From NCBI GenBank assembly GCA_943789465.1, contig CALSUF010000001.1, forward strand, positions 496,001 through 560,000: DNA of 64,000 nt. Direction: 5' to 3'. Under the pieces are notes generated by a model. That model made no database searches, was not told the origin of the DNA, and saw only the letters and a list, made by a program, of their open reading frames with translations. Both the position numbers and the translations under genes were made by a program. Positions 25,983 to 35,600 of this stretch are shown piece by piece. Within the stretch, counting starts at the first letter, position 1; every line of letters starts with the position of its first letter. This stretch comes from an uncultured Flavobacteriaceae bacterium (lineage in GTDB: Bacteria > Bacteroidota > Bacteroidia > Flavobacteriales > Flavobacteriaceae).

Positions 25983-27317
25983 ATGATGAAATCGTACCAA
26001 AGTTTAGAAATGACTTCTATTAACGCTATGAAACAGGAATTTAACCTTTACACGCTCACCAGAAAATTATTTTCGGGGCTCTTATTTTTCTCAATTATAT
26101 TCACGTCACTTTACGCTCAAGATGGAGATCCTGTTAAAGGGAAATCTTTATTTAACGCTAACTGTGCAGCTTGTCACCAATTAGACAAAAAAATGACCGG
26201 GCCTGCGCTCCGTAACGTCGAAACACGACTTAGCGAAGATGAAGGTTTAGATAGAGTTTGGCTCAACGCTTGGATCCGTAACAGTTCGGCTCTGATCAAG
26301 TCAGGGGATGCGTATGCCAATAAAATTTATGCTGAGTACAATGGGTCTGCAATGACTGCTTTCCCACAATTTTCAGATGAAGATATTACGGATATTTTAG
26401 CGTATACAGCTCAAGAAAAAGCAGCCCCAGTTGCTGCTGTAGCAACCGCCACACAAGTTGGTCAAAACGAAGGAGGTGTCTCTCAAGAGCTAGTTTTAGG
26501 AGCTCTCGCCATTCTTTTTGGACTGTTAGCTTTAGGGCTATTTTTAGTCAATAAAACATTGCGCCGTTTTGCTTCTGCCAACAACGTAGAAATAGCTGAA
26601 GCAGTTAAAAGAAAGTCACTTTGGAAAGCCTTTATTCAAAACCAATTTTTAATGTTGGTAATGGCTGTCTTCTTTTTGTTGTCCAGCGCCTATTTTGTAT
26701 ACGGCTATTTTATGCAAGTTGGTGTAGATCAAGGCTATCAACCAATCCAACCGATACATTACTCTCATAAAATTCATGCAGGTGATAATGGAATTGACTG
26801 TAAATACTGTCACTCCTCTGCACGTGTGAGCAAGCACTCTGGAATCCCAGCATTGAATGTGTGTATGAATTGTCATAAGTCTATATACGAAGTTGCACCA
26901 TCAACTGCCACCGAAGAGTATACAAAAGAGTTTTATGATGGAGAAATTAAAAAATTATACGACGCTGTTGGTTGGGATGATGCCGAACAGAAATATACTG
27001 GAAACACAAAACCTGTGAAGTGGGTTCGTATCCATAACCTTCCTGACTTTGCATACTTCAATCACTCACAACACGTTTCAGTGGCAGGACTAGAATGTCA
27101 AACATGTCATGGGCCGGTAGAAGAAATGGAAATAATGTATCAATTCTCTCCATTAACCATGGGTTGGTGTATCAACTGCCACAGAGAGACAAATGTAAAA
27201 GTTCAAGATAACGGCTATTACGATAAAATTCACGAAGCACTTACCAAGAAATATGGTGTAGAGCAACTAACCGCAGCACAAATGGGCGGATTAGAATGTG
27301 GAAAATGTCATTACTAG
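25983..27317 (+). CDS. actA: Alternative complex III subunit ActA, multiheme cytochrome c (six CXXCH)
   Basis: Electron-transfer subunit of the menaquinol:cytochrome c oxidoreductase (ACIII). After an N-terminal signal or anchor there is a monoheme cytochrome c domain with CAACH (about residue 60) and a Met-containing TAFPQF segment. Two hydrophobic segments follow (about 165-190 and 215-245). The pentaheme domain then has CKYCH, CMNCH, CQTCH, CINCH and CGKCH, giving six haem sites in all. The ATG at 26028 (MKQEFNLYTLTRKLF...) would give a more typical signal peptide than the one at 25983. First gene of actABCDEF-coxBA. Confidence 0.93.
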   Translation: MMKSYQSLEMTSINAMKQEFNLYTLTRKLFSGLLFFSIIFTSLYAQDGDPVKGKSLFNANCAACHQLDKKMTGPALRNVETRLSEDEGLDRVWLNAWIRNSSALIKSGDAYANKIYAEYNGSAMTAFPQFSDEDITDILAYTAQEKAAPVAAVATATQVGQNEGGVSQELVLGALAILFGLLALGLFLVNKTLRRFASANNVEIAEAVKRKSLWKAFIQNQFLMLVMAVFFLLSSAYFVYGYFMQVGVDQGYQPIQPIHYSHKIHAGDNGIDCKYCHSSARVSKHSGIPALNVCMNCHKSIYEVAPSTATEEYTKEFYDGEIKKLYDAVGWDDAEQKYTGNTKPVKWVRIHNLPDFAYFNHSQHVSVAGLECQTCHGPVEEMEIMYQFSPLTMGWCINCHRETNVKVQDNGYYDKIHEALTKKYGVEQLTAAQMGGLECGKCHY

Positions 27318-27354
27318 AATTTAAATAAAACGATCAACAAGTAACATTAGATAT

Positions 27355-30300
27355 ATGTCATCAAACAAGAAATACTGGAAAAGTGTTGAGGAGTTAAATC
27401 CGAACCACAGCTCTGCTGTTGAGACGCTGAAACAGAAGGAATTTACGCAAGAAATTCCTGTGGACGAATTTCTAGGAGACAAAGAAACCCTAGAATCGTC
27501 GAACACAACGCGTCGTGATTTCTTAAAATATGTAGGATTTAGTACTGCTGCAGCTTCTTTAGCAGCTTGTGAAGGCCCTGTTGTTAAGTCCATTCCTTAT
27601 GTAGTTCAGCCAGAGCAAATCATTCCTGGTGTTGCAAATTATTATGCAACAGCCATAGCTAATGGTTATGATTTTGCAAGTGTTCTAATTAAAACCAGAG
27701 AAGGCCGCCCTATCAAGGTGGAGTCTAATAGTCTTGCAAAAGCCAACGGTGGAATCAACGCCAGAGTACAAGCGTCTGTATTAGATTTATATGACAACCA
27801 AAGAGTAGTAGGTCCACAAAAAGAAGGACAAGAAACCAGTTGGGGAGAACTTACAGCAGAAGTTGCTCAAAAATTAGAAACATTAAAAGGATCCGATAAA
27901 TCAATTGTGTTATTAACACAAACATTTGCAAGCCCATCGACTTCAAAATTAATTTCGGACTTTAAACAAAAATATGGAAATGTAAGCCACGTTGTTTATG
28001 ACGCGATATCAGAATCGGCTGCGGCAGACGCATACCAAAACAAATATGGCTCAAGAGGCTTAGTCAACTACGATTTTTCAAAAGCTAAAACCATTGTATC
28101 TATAGGCGCTGACTTTTTAGGGGATTGGCAAGGCGGTGGTTTTGATGCGGCATATGCACAAGGGCGAGTTCCTAAAAACGGAAAAATGTCCCGTCATATC
28201 CAGTTTGAAGCAAACATGACTTTATCAGGAGCAAATGCTGATAAACGTGTAGCCATCAAACCGTCTCAACAAAAAGTAGCACTTGCGAAGCTTTACGGAA
28301 AATTAGTTGGAACTGCTGTTGGAGGTGACCTTCCCGCACACCTAGAAACTGCTGTTAATAATGCGGCTTCTGAATTGCTAAAAGCAGGTTCTAATGCAGT
28401 TGTGCTTTCAGGAATTCAAGATGTGAATGCACAAAATATTGTATTAGCCATCAACGAAAAGTTAGGCAGTAAAGCATTTGATCCTAACCATCCTATTCAA
28501 ACCCGACAAGGGAATGATAAAGCGGTTGCTCAATTAGTAGCAAATATGAAAGCGGGTAAAGTTGGAGCAATCATTATGTCTGGGGTGAATCCAGTTTATA
28601 CACTTCCAAATGCTTCTGAATTTGTAGAAGGATTAAAACAAACAGAATTATCAGTAGCCTTCACCATGAAAAATGATGAAACGGCTTCTGTATCACAATA
28701 CATTGCTGCCACGTCTCATTATTTAGAGTCTTGGGGTGATTTAGAAACTAAAAAAGGACATTACGGGCTCATGCAGCCAACCATTCGTCCTTTATTTGAT
28801 ACCAAACAATTTCAAGACGTTTTATTAGAGCTCGTTGGGACTTCAGGGTCTTACCACGATTTTGTAAAGTCCTATTGGAACAGCAATGTACTAAAAGGTG
28901 CTTCTTGGAATGACAGCTTACACGATGGGGTGTATGTTTCGTCAAACTCTGCAACGCTAGAAACAGCAGATGCTTTTGATGGTAGTTCAATCTCAGAAAT
29001 AGGCGCCGCGGTTAATGCACTTGCTGCAACAGCAACTTCAGGTATGGAGCTTACGCTGTATCCAAAAACTGGAATGGGAGATGGACAACAAGCAAACAAT
29101 CCTTGGTTGCAAGAATTTCCAGATCCTTTGACAAGAACTACCTGGGACAACTACTTAACTGTCTCTGAATTTGATGCTAAAGAATTAGGATTCTTTTTAG
29201 AAACAAGTACCTTTTTCAGTGAAAACAGTCATGATGCTAACGGTGGATTGAATGGAAAATATGCAAACGTTACCGTAAATGGTGTGACAGTCAAAGTTCC
29301 TGTTATTATCCAACCAGGACAAGCTAGAGGTACTATGGGAATGTCTTTTGGATATGGTCGTACGGAAGGTCTTAAAGCAGAAATGCAAACAGGCGTAAAC
29401 GCATATCCTTTATATACTAATTTCAACACCGTTCAAAACGCAACTGTTGAATTGACTGACGGCAAGCATGAATTTGCTTGTGTTCAGTTGCACAATACAT
29501 TAATGGGTAGAGGTGATATCATCAAAGAAACGACTTTGGAGATATTCAATACTGAATCTGCTGCAGATTGGAATCCAATGACTATGGTGTCATTGAACCA
29601 TGAAGAAACACCAGTTGATTCACCAGATGTTGATTTATGGGATGAATTTGATCGCTCTATTGGGCACCACTTTAATCTATCAATCGACTTAAATTCATGT
29701 ACTGGGTGTGGCGCTTGTGTAATTGCGTGTCATGCAGAAAACAACGTTCCTGTAGTAGGAAAACAAGAAATTCGTAGAAGCCGTGATATGCACTGGCTTC
29801 GAATAGATAGATACTACTCTTCAGATGAAACATTTGAAGGCGATAATACAACCAAAGATAATATTGAAGGCCTTGGAAGTTCGTTAAGTACTTTTGGAGA
29901 GATGGAAGTGCCATCTGAAAATCCTCAAGTAGCTTTCCAACCAATCATGTGTCAGCACTGTAACCATGCACCATGTGAAACAGTCTGTCCAGTTGCAGCA
30001 TCATCTCACGGTCGTCAGGGTCAAAATCATATGGCTTACAACCGTTGTGTTGGAACTCGTTATTGTGCAAACAACTGTCCTTATAAAGTACGTCGATTCA
30101 ACTGGTTCTTGTATAATGAGAATGACGAGTTTGATTACCACATGAATAACGATTTAGGTCGTATGGTGATCAACCCAGATGTGACTGTTCGATCAAGAGG
30201 TGTGATGGAAAAATGTTCTATGTGTATTCAAATGACACAGAAAACAATTTTGGATGCGAAGCGTGATGGAAGAGAAGTAAACCCAGATGAGTTCAAAACA

Positions 30301-30474
30301 GCGTGTTCATCTGCATGTGACTCTGGCGCAATTGCGTTTGGAGATATAAATAACAAGAAAAGTGTGATTACCGAACTTAAAGATGATGAGCGTGCTTATC
30401 ATTTATTAGATCATGTTGGAACCAAACCAAACGTGGTATATCAAGTGAAAGTAAGAAACACAAACGAAGCATAA
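27355..30474 (+). CDS. actB: Alternative complex III subunit ActB, iron-sulfur protein
   Basis: A 1039-residue periplasmic subunit with a fused molybdopterin-oxidoreductase-like part (about 80-740) and a ferredoxin part (about 770-1010). A Tat signal TTRRDFLKYVGFSTAAASLAA leads to Cys72, so it is exported folded and probably lipid-anchored. The first part keeps the fold but is not expected to hold Mo-cofactor, as known for ACIII. The ferredoxin part has CTGCGACVIAC, CQHCNHAPCETVC, CVGTRYCANNC and CSMCIQ...CSSAC, enough for three [4Fe-4S] and one [3Fe-4S] cluster. It lies 37 bp after actA. Confidence 0.96.
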   Translation: MSSNKKYWKSVEELNPNHSSAVETLKQKEFTQEIPVDEFLGDKETLESSNTTRRDFLKYVGFSTAAASLAACEGPVVKSIPYVVQPEQIIPGVANYYATAIANGYDFASVLIKTREGRPIKVESNSLAKANGGINARVQASVLDLYDNQRVVGPQKEGQETSWGELTAEVAQKLETLKGSDKSIVLLTQTFASPSTSKLISDFKQKYGNVSHVVYDAISESAAADAYQNKYGSRGLVNYDFSKAKTIVSIGADFLGDWQGGGFDAAYAQGRVPKNGKMSRHIQFEANMTLSGANADKRVAIKPSQQKVALAKLYGKLVGTAVGGDLPAHLETAVNNAASELLKAGSNAVVLSGIQDVNAQNIVLAINEKLGSKAFDPNHPIQTRQGNDKAVAQLVANMKAGKVGAIIMSGVNPVYTLPNASEFVEGLKQTELSVAFTMKNDETASVSQYIAATSHYLESWGDLETKKGHYGLMQPTIRPLFDTKQFQDVLLELVGTSGSYHDFVKSYWNSNVLKGASWNDSLHDGVYVSSNSATLETADAFDGSSISEIGAAVNALAATATSGMELTLYPKTGMGDGQQANNPWLQEFPDPLTRTTWDNYLTVSEFDAKELGFFLETSTFFSENSHDANGGLNGKYANVTVNGVTVKVPVIIQPGQARGTMGMSFGYGRTEGLKAEMQTGVNAYPLYTNFNTVQNATVELTDGKHEFACVQLHNTLMGRGDIIKETTLEIFNTESAADWNPMTMVSLNHEETPVDSPDVDLWDEFDRSIGHHFNLSIDLNSCTGCGACVIACHAENNVPVVGKQEIRRSRDMHWLRIDRYYSSDETFEGDNTTKDNIEGLGSSLSTFGEMEVPSENPQVAFQPIMCQHCNHAPCETVCPVAASSHGRQGQNHMAYNRCVGTRYCANNCPYKVRRFNWFLYNENDEFDYHMNNDLGRMVINPDVTVRSRGVMEKCSMCIQMTQKTILDAKRDGREVNPDEFKTACSSACDSGAIAFGDINNKKSVITELKDDERAYHLLDHVGTKPNVVYQVKVRNTNEA

Positions 30475-30500
30475 ATAATAAGAAATAATATAAAAGTATT

Positions 30501-31967
30501 ATGGCGTCTCATTACGAAGCACCTATCAGAAGACCATTAGTTACCGGGGAAAAGTCATATCATGATGTGACCTTGGACGTTGTTGCACCTGTTGAAGGAA
30601 AAGCAAACAAACTATGGTGGGTAGTATTTTCTATTGCACTTGCAGCTTTTGGCTGGGGGTTAGGATGTATGGTTTATACCGTCTCAACCGGAATTGGTAC
30701 TTGGGGCCTCAACAAAACTGTTGGATGGGCTTGGGATATTACAAATTTCGTTTGGTGGGTAGGTATTGGTCATGCAGGAACTTTAATCTCAGCAGTTCTA
30801 TTATTGTTTAGACAAAAATGGCGTATGGCCATTAACCGTTCTGCGGAAGCCATGACTATTTTTTCTGTAATTCAAGCAGGATTGTTTCCAATCATTCACA
30901 TGGGTCGTCCTTGGTTAGCATACTGGGTATTGCCAATTCCAAATCAATTTGGATCTCTATGGGTCAACTTTAACTCTCCTTTATTGTGGGATGTATTTGC
31001 AATTTCTACATACCTATCAGTATCACTTGTATTTTGGTGGACAGGTTTATTACCAGATTTTGCTATGATTCGAGATCGAGCCGTAAGGCCGTTTCAAAAG
31101 AAAATATATTCATTATTAAGTTTTGGATGGAGTGGACGTGCAAAAGACTGGCAACGTTTTGAAGAAGTTTCTTTGGTTCTTGCAGGCCTTGCAACGCCTT
31201 TAGTACTATCAGTACACACCATTGTATCTTTTGATTTTGCCACGTCGGTAATACCTGGATGGCATACAACAATCTTCCCTCCTTACTTTGTAGCAGGGGC
31301 AATTTTCTCAGGGTTTGCCATGGTAAACACCTTGTTAATCATCATGCGTAAAGTATGTAATCTTGAAGATTATATTACGGTTCAACACATCGAATTGATG
31401 AACATCGTAATTATGATTACGGGTTCTATTGTTGGAGTTGCCTATATTACCGAATTATTTATCGCTTGGTATTCTGGAGTTGAGTATGAACAATATGCAT
31501 TCTTAAACAGAGCAACAGGGCCTTATGCTTGGGCTTACTGGGCTATGATGTCATGTAATGTATTTTCGCCACAATTCATGTGGTTCAAAAGACTTAGAAC
31601 AAGTATTATGTTCTCATTCTTTATCTCTATTGTTGTAAATATCGGAATGTGGTTTGAGCGTTTTGTGATTATAGTAACCTCTCTACACAGAGATTATTTA
31701 CCATCATCATGGACTATGTTCTCCCCAACGTTTGTAGATATCGGAATTTTCATTGGAACTATCGGATTCTTCTTTGTACTGTTCTTGTTATATTCTAGAA
31801 CATTCCCAGTAATTGCACAAGCGGAAGTTAAAACGATTTTAAAGTCCTCAGGACAACGTTATAAAAATATTAGAGAAGCAGGCGGAAGCTTAGTTGGTAC
31901 CGGTTCAGATGACCGAACAGCACCAAAGCCAAAACCAGCGAAAACACCTAAAAAGAAAAAAGAGTAG
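30501..31967 (+). CDS. actC: Alternative complex III subunit ActC, NrfD-like quinol-binding membrane protein
   Basis: Polytopic membrane subunit of 488 residues and about ten helices, NrfD/PsrC fold, which binds menaquinol at the periplasmic side near ActB. Visible family segments are WWVGIGHAGTLISAVLLL (partial), HMGRPW and SVHTIVSFDFATSVIPGWH (partial). The C-terminal tail is Lys/Pro-rich (KPKPAKTPKKKKE). Directly followed by actD after 3 bp. Confidence 0.95.
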   Translation: MASHYEAPIRRPLVTGEKSYHDVTLDVVAPVEGKANKLWWVVFSIALAAFGWGLGCMVYTVSTGIGTWGLNKTVGWAWDITNFVWWVGIGHAGTLISAVLLLFRQKWRMAINRSAEAMTIFSVIQAGLFPIIHMGRPWLAYWVLPIPNQFGSLWVNFNSPLLWDVFAISTYLSVSLVFWWTGLLPDFAMIRDRAVRPFQKKIYSLLSFGWSGRAKDWQRFEEVSLVLAGLATPLVLSVHTIVSFDFATSVIPGWHTTIFPPYFVAGAIFSGFAMVNTLLIIMRKVCNLEDYITVQHIELMNIVIMITGSIVGVAYITELFIAWYSGVEYEQYAFLNRATGPYAWAYWAMMSCNVFSPQFMWFKRLRTSIMFSFFISIVVNIGMWFERFVIIVTSLHRDYLPSSWTMFSPTFVDIGIFIGTIGFFFVLFLLYSRTFPVIAQAEVKTILKSSGQRYKNIREAGGSLVGTGSDDRTAPKPKPAKTPKKKKE

Positions 31968-31970
31968 CCT

Positions 31971-32504
31971 ATGGGATCTTCTAAAGTTATTCACGCACTA
32001 TATACAGATGATGATGTCTTGTTAGCAGCAGTTAAAACTGTTAAGAACGAAAAGCATCACATCGAAGAGATATTTACGCCTTTTCCAGTCCATGGACTCG
32101 ACAAAGCAATGGGACTAGAACCCACTCGAATTGCCATCGCTGCCTTTATGTATGGCTGTGTTGGTTTAATTGTAGCTACAGTTATGATGAATTATATCAT
32201 GATAGAAGACTGGCCTCAAAACATTGGAGGAAAACCAAGTTTTAGCTACATCGAAAACATGCCGGCATTTGTGCCAATTATGTTTGAGTTAACCGTCTTT
32301 TTTGCAGCACACTTAATGGTAATTACATTTTATCTAAGAAGTAGAATGTGGCCATTTAAAAATGCAGAAAATCCGGATCCAAGAACGACCGATGACCATT
32401 TTTTAATGGAAATCCCTGTTCATGATAATGAAAAAGAATTGAAAGCCCTTCTAACCAAGTCAGGTGCAGTAGAGGTTCATATTGTTGATAAACAAGCACA
32501 TTAG
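31971..32504 (+). CDS. actD: Alternative complex III subunit ActD (DUF3341)
   Basis: A 177-residue membrane subunit with a cytoplasmic N-terminal domain (KVIHALYTDDDVLLAAVKTV, FTPFPVHGLDKAMGL) and two membrane helices at about 60-80 and 100-125. FTPFPVHGLD and GGKPSFSYIENMPAFVPIMFE (in part) are hallmarks of DUF3341. It helps to hold the quinol subunits together. It begins 3 bp after actC and ends 4 bp before the actE start. Confidence 0.93.
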   Translation: MGSSKVIHALYTDDDVLLAAVKTVKNEKHHIEEIFTPFPVHGLDKAMGLEPTRIAIAAFMYGCVGLIVATVMMNYIMIEDWPQNIGGKPSFSYIENMPAFVPIMFELTVFFAAHLMVITFYLRSRMWPFKNAENPDPRTTDDHFLMEIPVHDNEKELKALLTKSGAVEVHIVDKQAH

Positions 32505-32508
32505 TATT

Positions 32509-33060
32509 ATGAAAAGTGTATCAAAAATAATCGTTTTAGCATTGGTCTTTGTAACTCTGTTTTCATGTCAAAATGATAACAGTCCAAACTACCAATACTT
32601 TCCAAACATGTATGCACCAATAGGCTATGAAGCTTATGGCGAATATGATGTTTTTCCAAACTCACAAGAGGCTTTATTGCCTGTTGAAGGAACGATCTCT
32701 AGAGGTCATTCTTTGTATGAATTTGAAAACACAAATGAAGGCTATGCAACGGCACTTTCAGATTTGAAATCTCCAATAGCATCCGCTGAGTTGGACGCTA
32801 AAAGAGGAAAAGAATTGTATGAAATTTATTGCGGAATCTGCCATGGTAACAAAGGAGCTGGACAAGGAAAGCTAGTTAAAAGAGAAAAAATTCTTGGAGT
32901 TCCAAGTTATGCAGATAGAGCTATTACCGAAGGAAGTATTTACCATGTTATTTATTACGGTAAAAATACCATGGGGTCCTATGCAAATTTATTGAATGAG
33001 GAAGAACGTTGGCAAGTCACTGCTTACGTTGAAACCCTTAGAGCAGAATTAAAAAAATAA
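32509..33060 (+). CDS. actE: Alternative complex III subunit ActE, monoheme cytochrome c lipoprotein
   Basis: A 183-residue lipoprotein cytochrome c. The ATG at 32509 is chosen because it gives a signal peptide MKSVSKIIVLALVFVTLFSC with a lipobox; the frame is open from 32482 but that start lies inside actD. One haem site CGICH at about residue 112, with a likely Met ligand in NTMGSYANLL. It hands electrons from ActA to the oxidase or to a soluble cytochrome c. 4 bp after actD. Confidence 0.93.
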   Translation: MKSVSKIIVLALVFVTLFSCQNDNSPNYQYFPNMYAPIGYEAYGEYDVFPNSQEALLPVEGTISRGHSLYEFENTNEGYATALSDLKSPIASAELDAKRGKELYEIYCGICHGNKGAGQGKLVKREKILGVPSYADRAITEGSIYHVIYYGKNTMGSYANLLNEEERWQVTAYVETLRAELKK

Positions 33061-33084
33061 GAAAAGTAAAACATTTATATCAAC

Positions 33085-34473
33085 ATGTACACGTTTTCAA
33101 AAAGACTTAAAATTGTTTCTATATCTCTATTCGTTCTTGGCGTTATAGGATGGGGAACAAGCTATGTAGCAACTCATGGACTTACCCTCGATGATGTAAA
33201 AGTACTACTAGCAGAAGAAAATTCGCACCACGGTGCAGCGGCATCTCATGGCGAGGAAACGCACCATGACGTTCAAACAGACGCCGAGGCGCATGCCGCA
33301 ATGATACAATCGACACACGAATCTGAGTCCCATGCAGAAGAAGCACACGGAACGGAAGCGCATAGCGATGATGCCCATGCAGAACATGTATTGCATCAAA
33401 TGCACAACAGACCTTATGCTGCTTTATATGTTGCAGCATTTTTCTTTTTCATGATATCCTTAGGAGTTCTTGCGTTTTATGGCATTCAATACGCCGCACA
33501 AGCAGGGTGGTCGCCCGTACTATTTAGAGTTATGGAAGCCATCACTTATTATGTATTACCAGGTGGACTCATCGTTCTTGGAATTGCATTATGGGCAGGA
33601 GACCACATCTTTATATGGATGGATCCAGAAGTCGTAGCACATGACGAACTCATTCAAGGAAAAGCAGGCTGGTTAAACAAAACGTGGTTTGCAATACGAG
33701 GATTAATCTTTATCACTGGATGGAGTTTATACCGTTATTTTTCTCGTAAATTTTCATTAGCACAAGATTTAGCAGATGTAAATGACAATAGTAATTTCAA
33801 AAAGAACTTTAGAATTTCAGCAGCATTCTTAGTATTTTATATCTACACAGAATCCATCATGTCTTGGGATTGGATTATGAGTGTAGACCCACACTGGTTC
33901 AGTACCTTATTTGGATGGTATGTATTTGCAAGTATGTTTGTAAGCGGAATTACGGTAATAGCATTGATTACGATTTATTTAAAATCTAAAGGCTTAATGG
34001 AATTTGTAAATGACAGTCATTTACATGATTTAGCTAAATTTATGTTTGCCATTAGTGTCTTCTGGACCTATCTATGGTTCTCACAATTTATGCTTATTTG
34101 GTATGCAAACATCCCTGAAGAAGTAACGTATTTTGTAACTAGAATTGAAGACTATAACCTTCCATTCTTTGGGATGTTAATCTTAAACTTTATTTTCCCA
34201 TTCCTAGTACTTATGAACAGCGATTACAAACGTGTTCCATGGTTTATAGTCATGGCGGGTATTATAATTTTATTCGGACATTATATTGATGTTTTCAATA
34301 TGATTATGCCAGCAACAGTAGGAGACCGCTGGTTTATAGGTGTCCCAGAAATTAGTGCTGTACTATTGTTTTTAGGATTATTCTTATTCATTGTTTTTTA
34401 TGCGCTTTCAAAAGCACCATTACTAGCAAAAGGAAATCCTTTTATAAAAGAAAGTGAACACTTTCATTATTAA
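33085..34473 (+). CDS. actF: Alternative complex III subunit ActF, with a His-rich periplasmic loop
   Basis: Second NrfD-like polytopic membrane subunit, 462 residues and about ten helices. Family segments include YIYTESIMSWDWIMSVDPHW and WSQFMLIWYANIPEEVTYF (in part). Between helix 1 (about 10-30) and helix 2 (about 110-130) there is a low-complexity stretch at residues 48-107 with 14 His and many Glu/Asp. The remaining protein is of the usual kind. It lies 24 bp after actE and 29 bp before coxB. Confidence 0.93.
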   Translation: MYTFSKRLKIVSISLFVLGVIGWGTSYVATHGLTLDDVKVLLAEENSHHGAAASHGEETHHDVQTDAEAHAAMIQSTHESESHAEEAHGTEAHSDDAHAEHVLHQMHNRPYAALYVAAFFFFMISLGVLAFYGIQYAAQAGWSPVLFRVMEAITYYVLPGGLIVLGIALWAGDHIFIWMDPEVVAHDELIQGKAGWLNKTWFAIRGLIFITGWSLYRYFSRKFSLAQDLADVNDNSNFKKNFRISAAFLVFYIYTESIMSWDWIMSVDPHWFSTLFGWYVFASMFVSGITVIALITIYLKSKGLMEFVNDSHLHDLAKFMFAISVFWTYLWFSQFMLIWYANIPEEVTYFVTRIEDYNLPFFGMLILNFIFPFLVLMNSDYKRVPWFIVMAGIIILFGHYIDVFNMIMPATVGDRWFIGVPEISAVLLFLGLFLFIVFYALSKAPLLAKGNPFIKESEHFHY

Positions 34474-34502
34474 TTAAAATTTAAAAAAGACAACATATAA
34501 CG

Positions 34503-35573
34503 ATGACTGGCTTATTAACAATCTTAATTTTATTAGGGATCACTATTGCAATTTGGCAAATGGTCAAAATCTTTGATTTAGCACAAGTAAATAAAGATAT
34601 ATCTCAAGTAGCAAACGATGGTGACAACAAAGTTCAAGGATACCTAATGTTAGCCTTTTTAGGCTTCATATATGGAATCACAATTGTGTCATTTGCGCTT
34701 TGGGGTGATTTACCATTGACCTCAAACTCAGCTTCTGAACACGGCCCTGAAATTGATCGTTTAATGATCATTTCTATGGTGGTGATTTTTATTGTACAAA
34801 CAATTACACAGTTTTTGTTACACTACTTCGCCTTCAAATACAAAGGAGAAAAAGGACGTAAAGCATTGTTTTATGCAGACAATGACAAGTTAGAATTTAT
34901 CTGGACCGTCATCCCAGTTATCGTATTAGCAGGACTCATTATGTATGGATTGTTCACTTGGACAGACATCATGACTATTGACGAAGATGAAGACCCGATT
35001 GTTGTAGAGCTGTATGCACAACAATTTAACTGGAAAGCACGCTATGCTGGAGAAGACAACGTTTTAGGAAAAGCTAACGTTAGACTCATCAACCTTGATA
35101 ATGCTAATATTTTAGGTTTAGATGAAGCAGATCCAAACGCACAAGATGATATCATTACAACTGAATTACACCTTCCTGTAGGCGTTCCAGTATTATTCAA
35201 AATGCGTTCACAAGACGTCTTACACTCAGCCTATATGCCTCACTTTAGAGCGCAAATGAACTGTGTCCCAGGAATGATTACGCAATTTGCATTCACCCCA
35301 ACAGTGACTACTGAAGAAATGCGATTGAATCCAGATATTTATGAAAAAGTAAGAAATATTAATAAAATCAGAGTTAGTAAAAGTAAAAAACTACAAGCCA
35401 AAGGCGAAGAACCCTTAGATAGCTATGAGTTTGATTACCTATTACTTTGTAATAAAATATGTGGAAAGTCGCACTATAACATGCAAATGAAAATTATTGT
35501 AGAATCTGAAGAAGACTACAAGGCATGGTTACAAGAACAAAAATTATTCAAGAACTCTTTAGTTCAAAATTAA
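34503..35573 (+). CDS. coxB: Cytochrome c oxidase subunit II
   Basis: Electron-entry subunit of an aa3-type oxidase, 356 residues. Three hydrophobic segments at about 5-20, 45-65 and 85-110 precede the CuA domain. FIWTVIPVIVLAGLIMYGLF is the canonical second helix. CuA ligands are the His in DVLHSAYMPHF and the set CNKICGKSHYNM (C-x3-C-x3-H-x2-M), all present. The first hydrophobic segment is extra compared with the two-helix subunits of other phyla. 29 bp after actF. Confidence 0.97.
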   Translation: MTGLLTILILLGITIAIWQMVKIFDLAQVNKDISQVANDGDNKVQGYLMLAFLGFIYGITIVSFALWGDLPLTSNSASEHGPEIDRLMIISMVVIFIVQTITQFLLHYFAFKYKGEKGRKALFYADNDKLEFIWTVIPVIVLAGLIMYGLFTWTDIMTIDEDEDPIVVELYAQQFNWKARYAGEDNVLGKANVRLINLDNANILGLDEADPNAQDDIITTELHLPVGVPVLFKMRSQDVLHSAYMPHFRAQMNCVPGMITQFAFTPTVTTEEMRLNPDIYEKVRNINKIRVSKSKKLQAKGEEPLDSYEFDYLLLCNKICGKSHYNMQMKIIVESEEDYKAWLQEQKLFKNSLVQN

Positions 35574-35600
35574 AAATTAAAGTAATAACAACATAAGATT

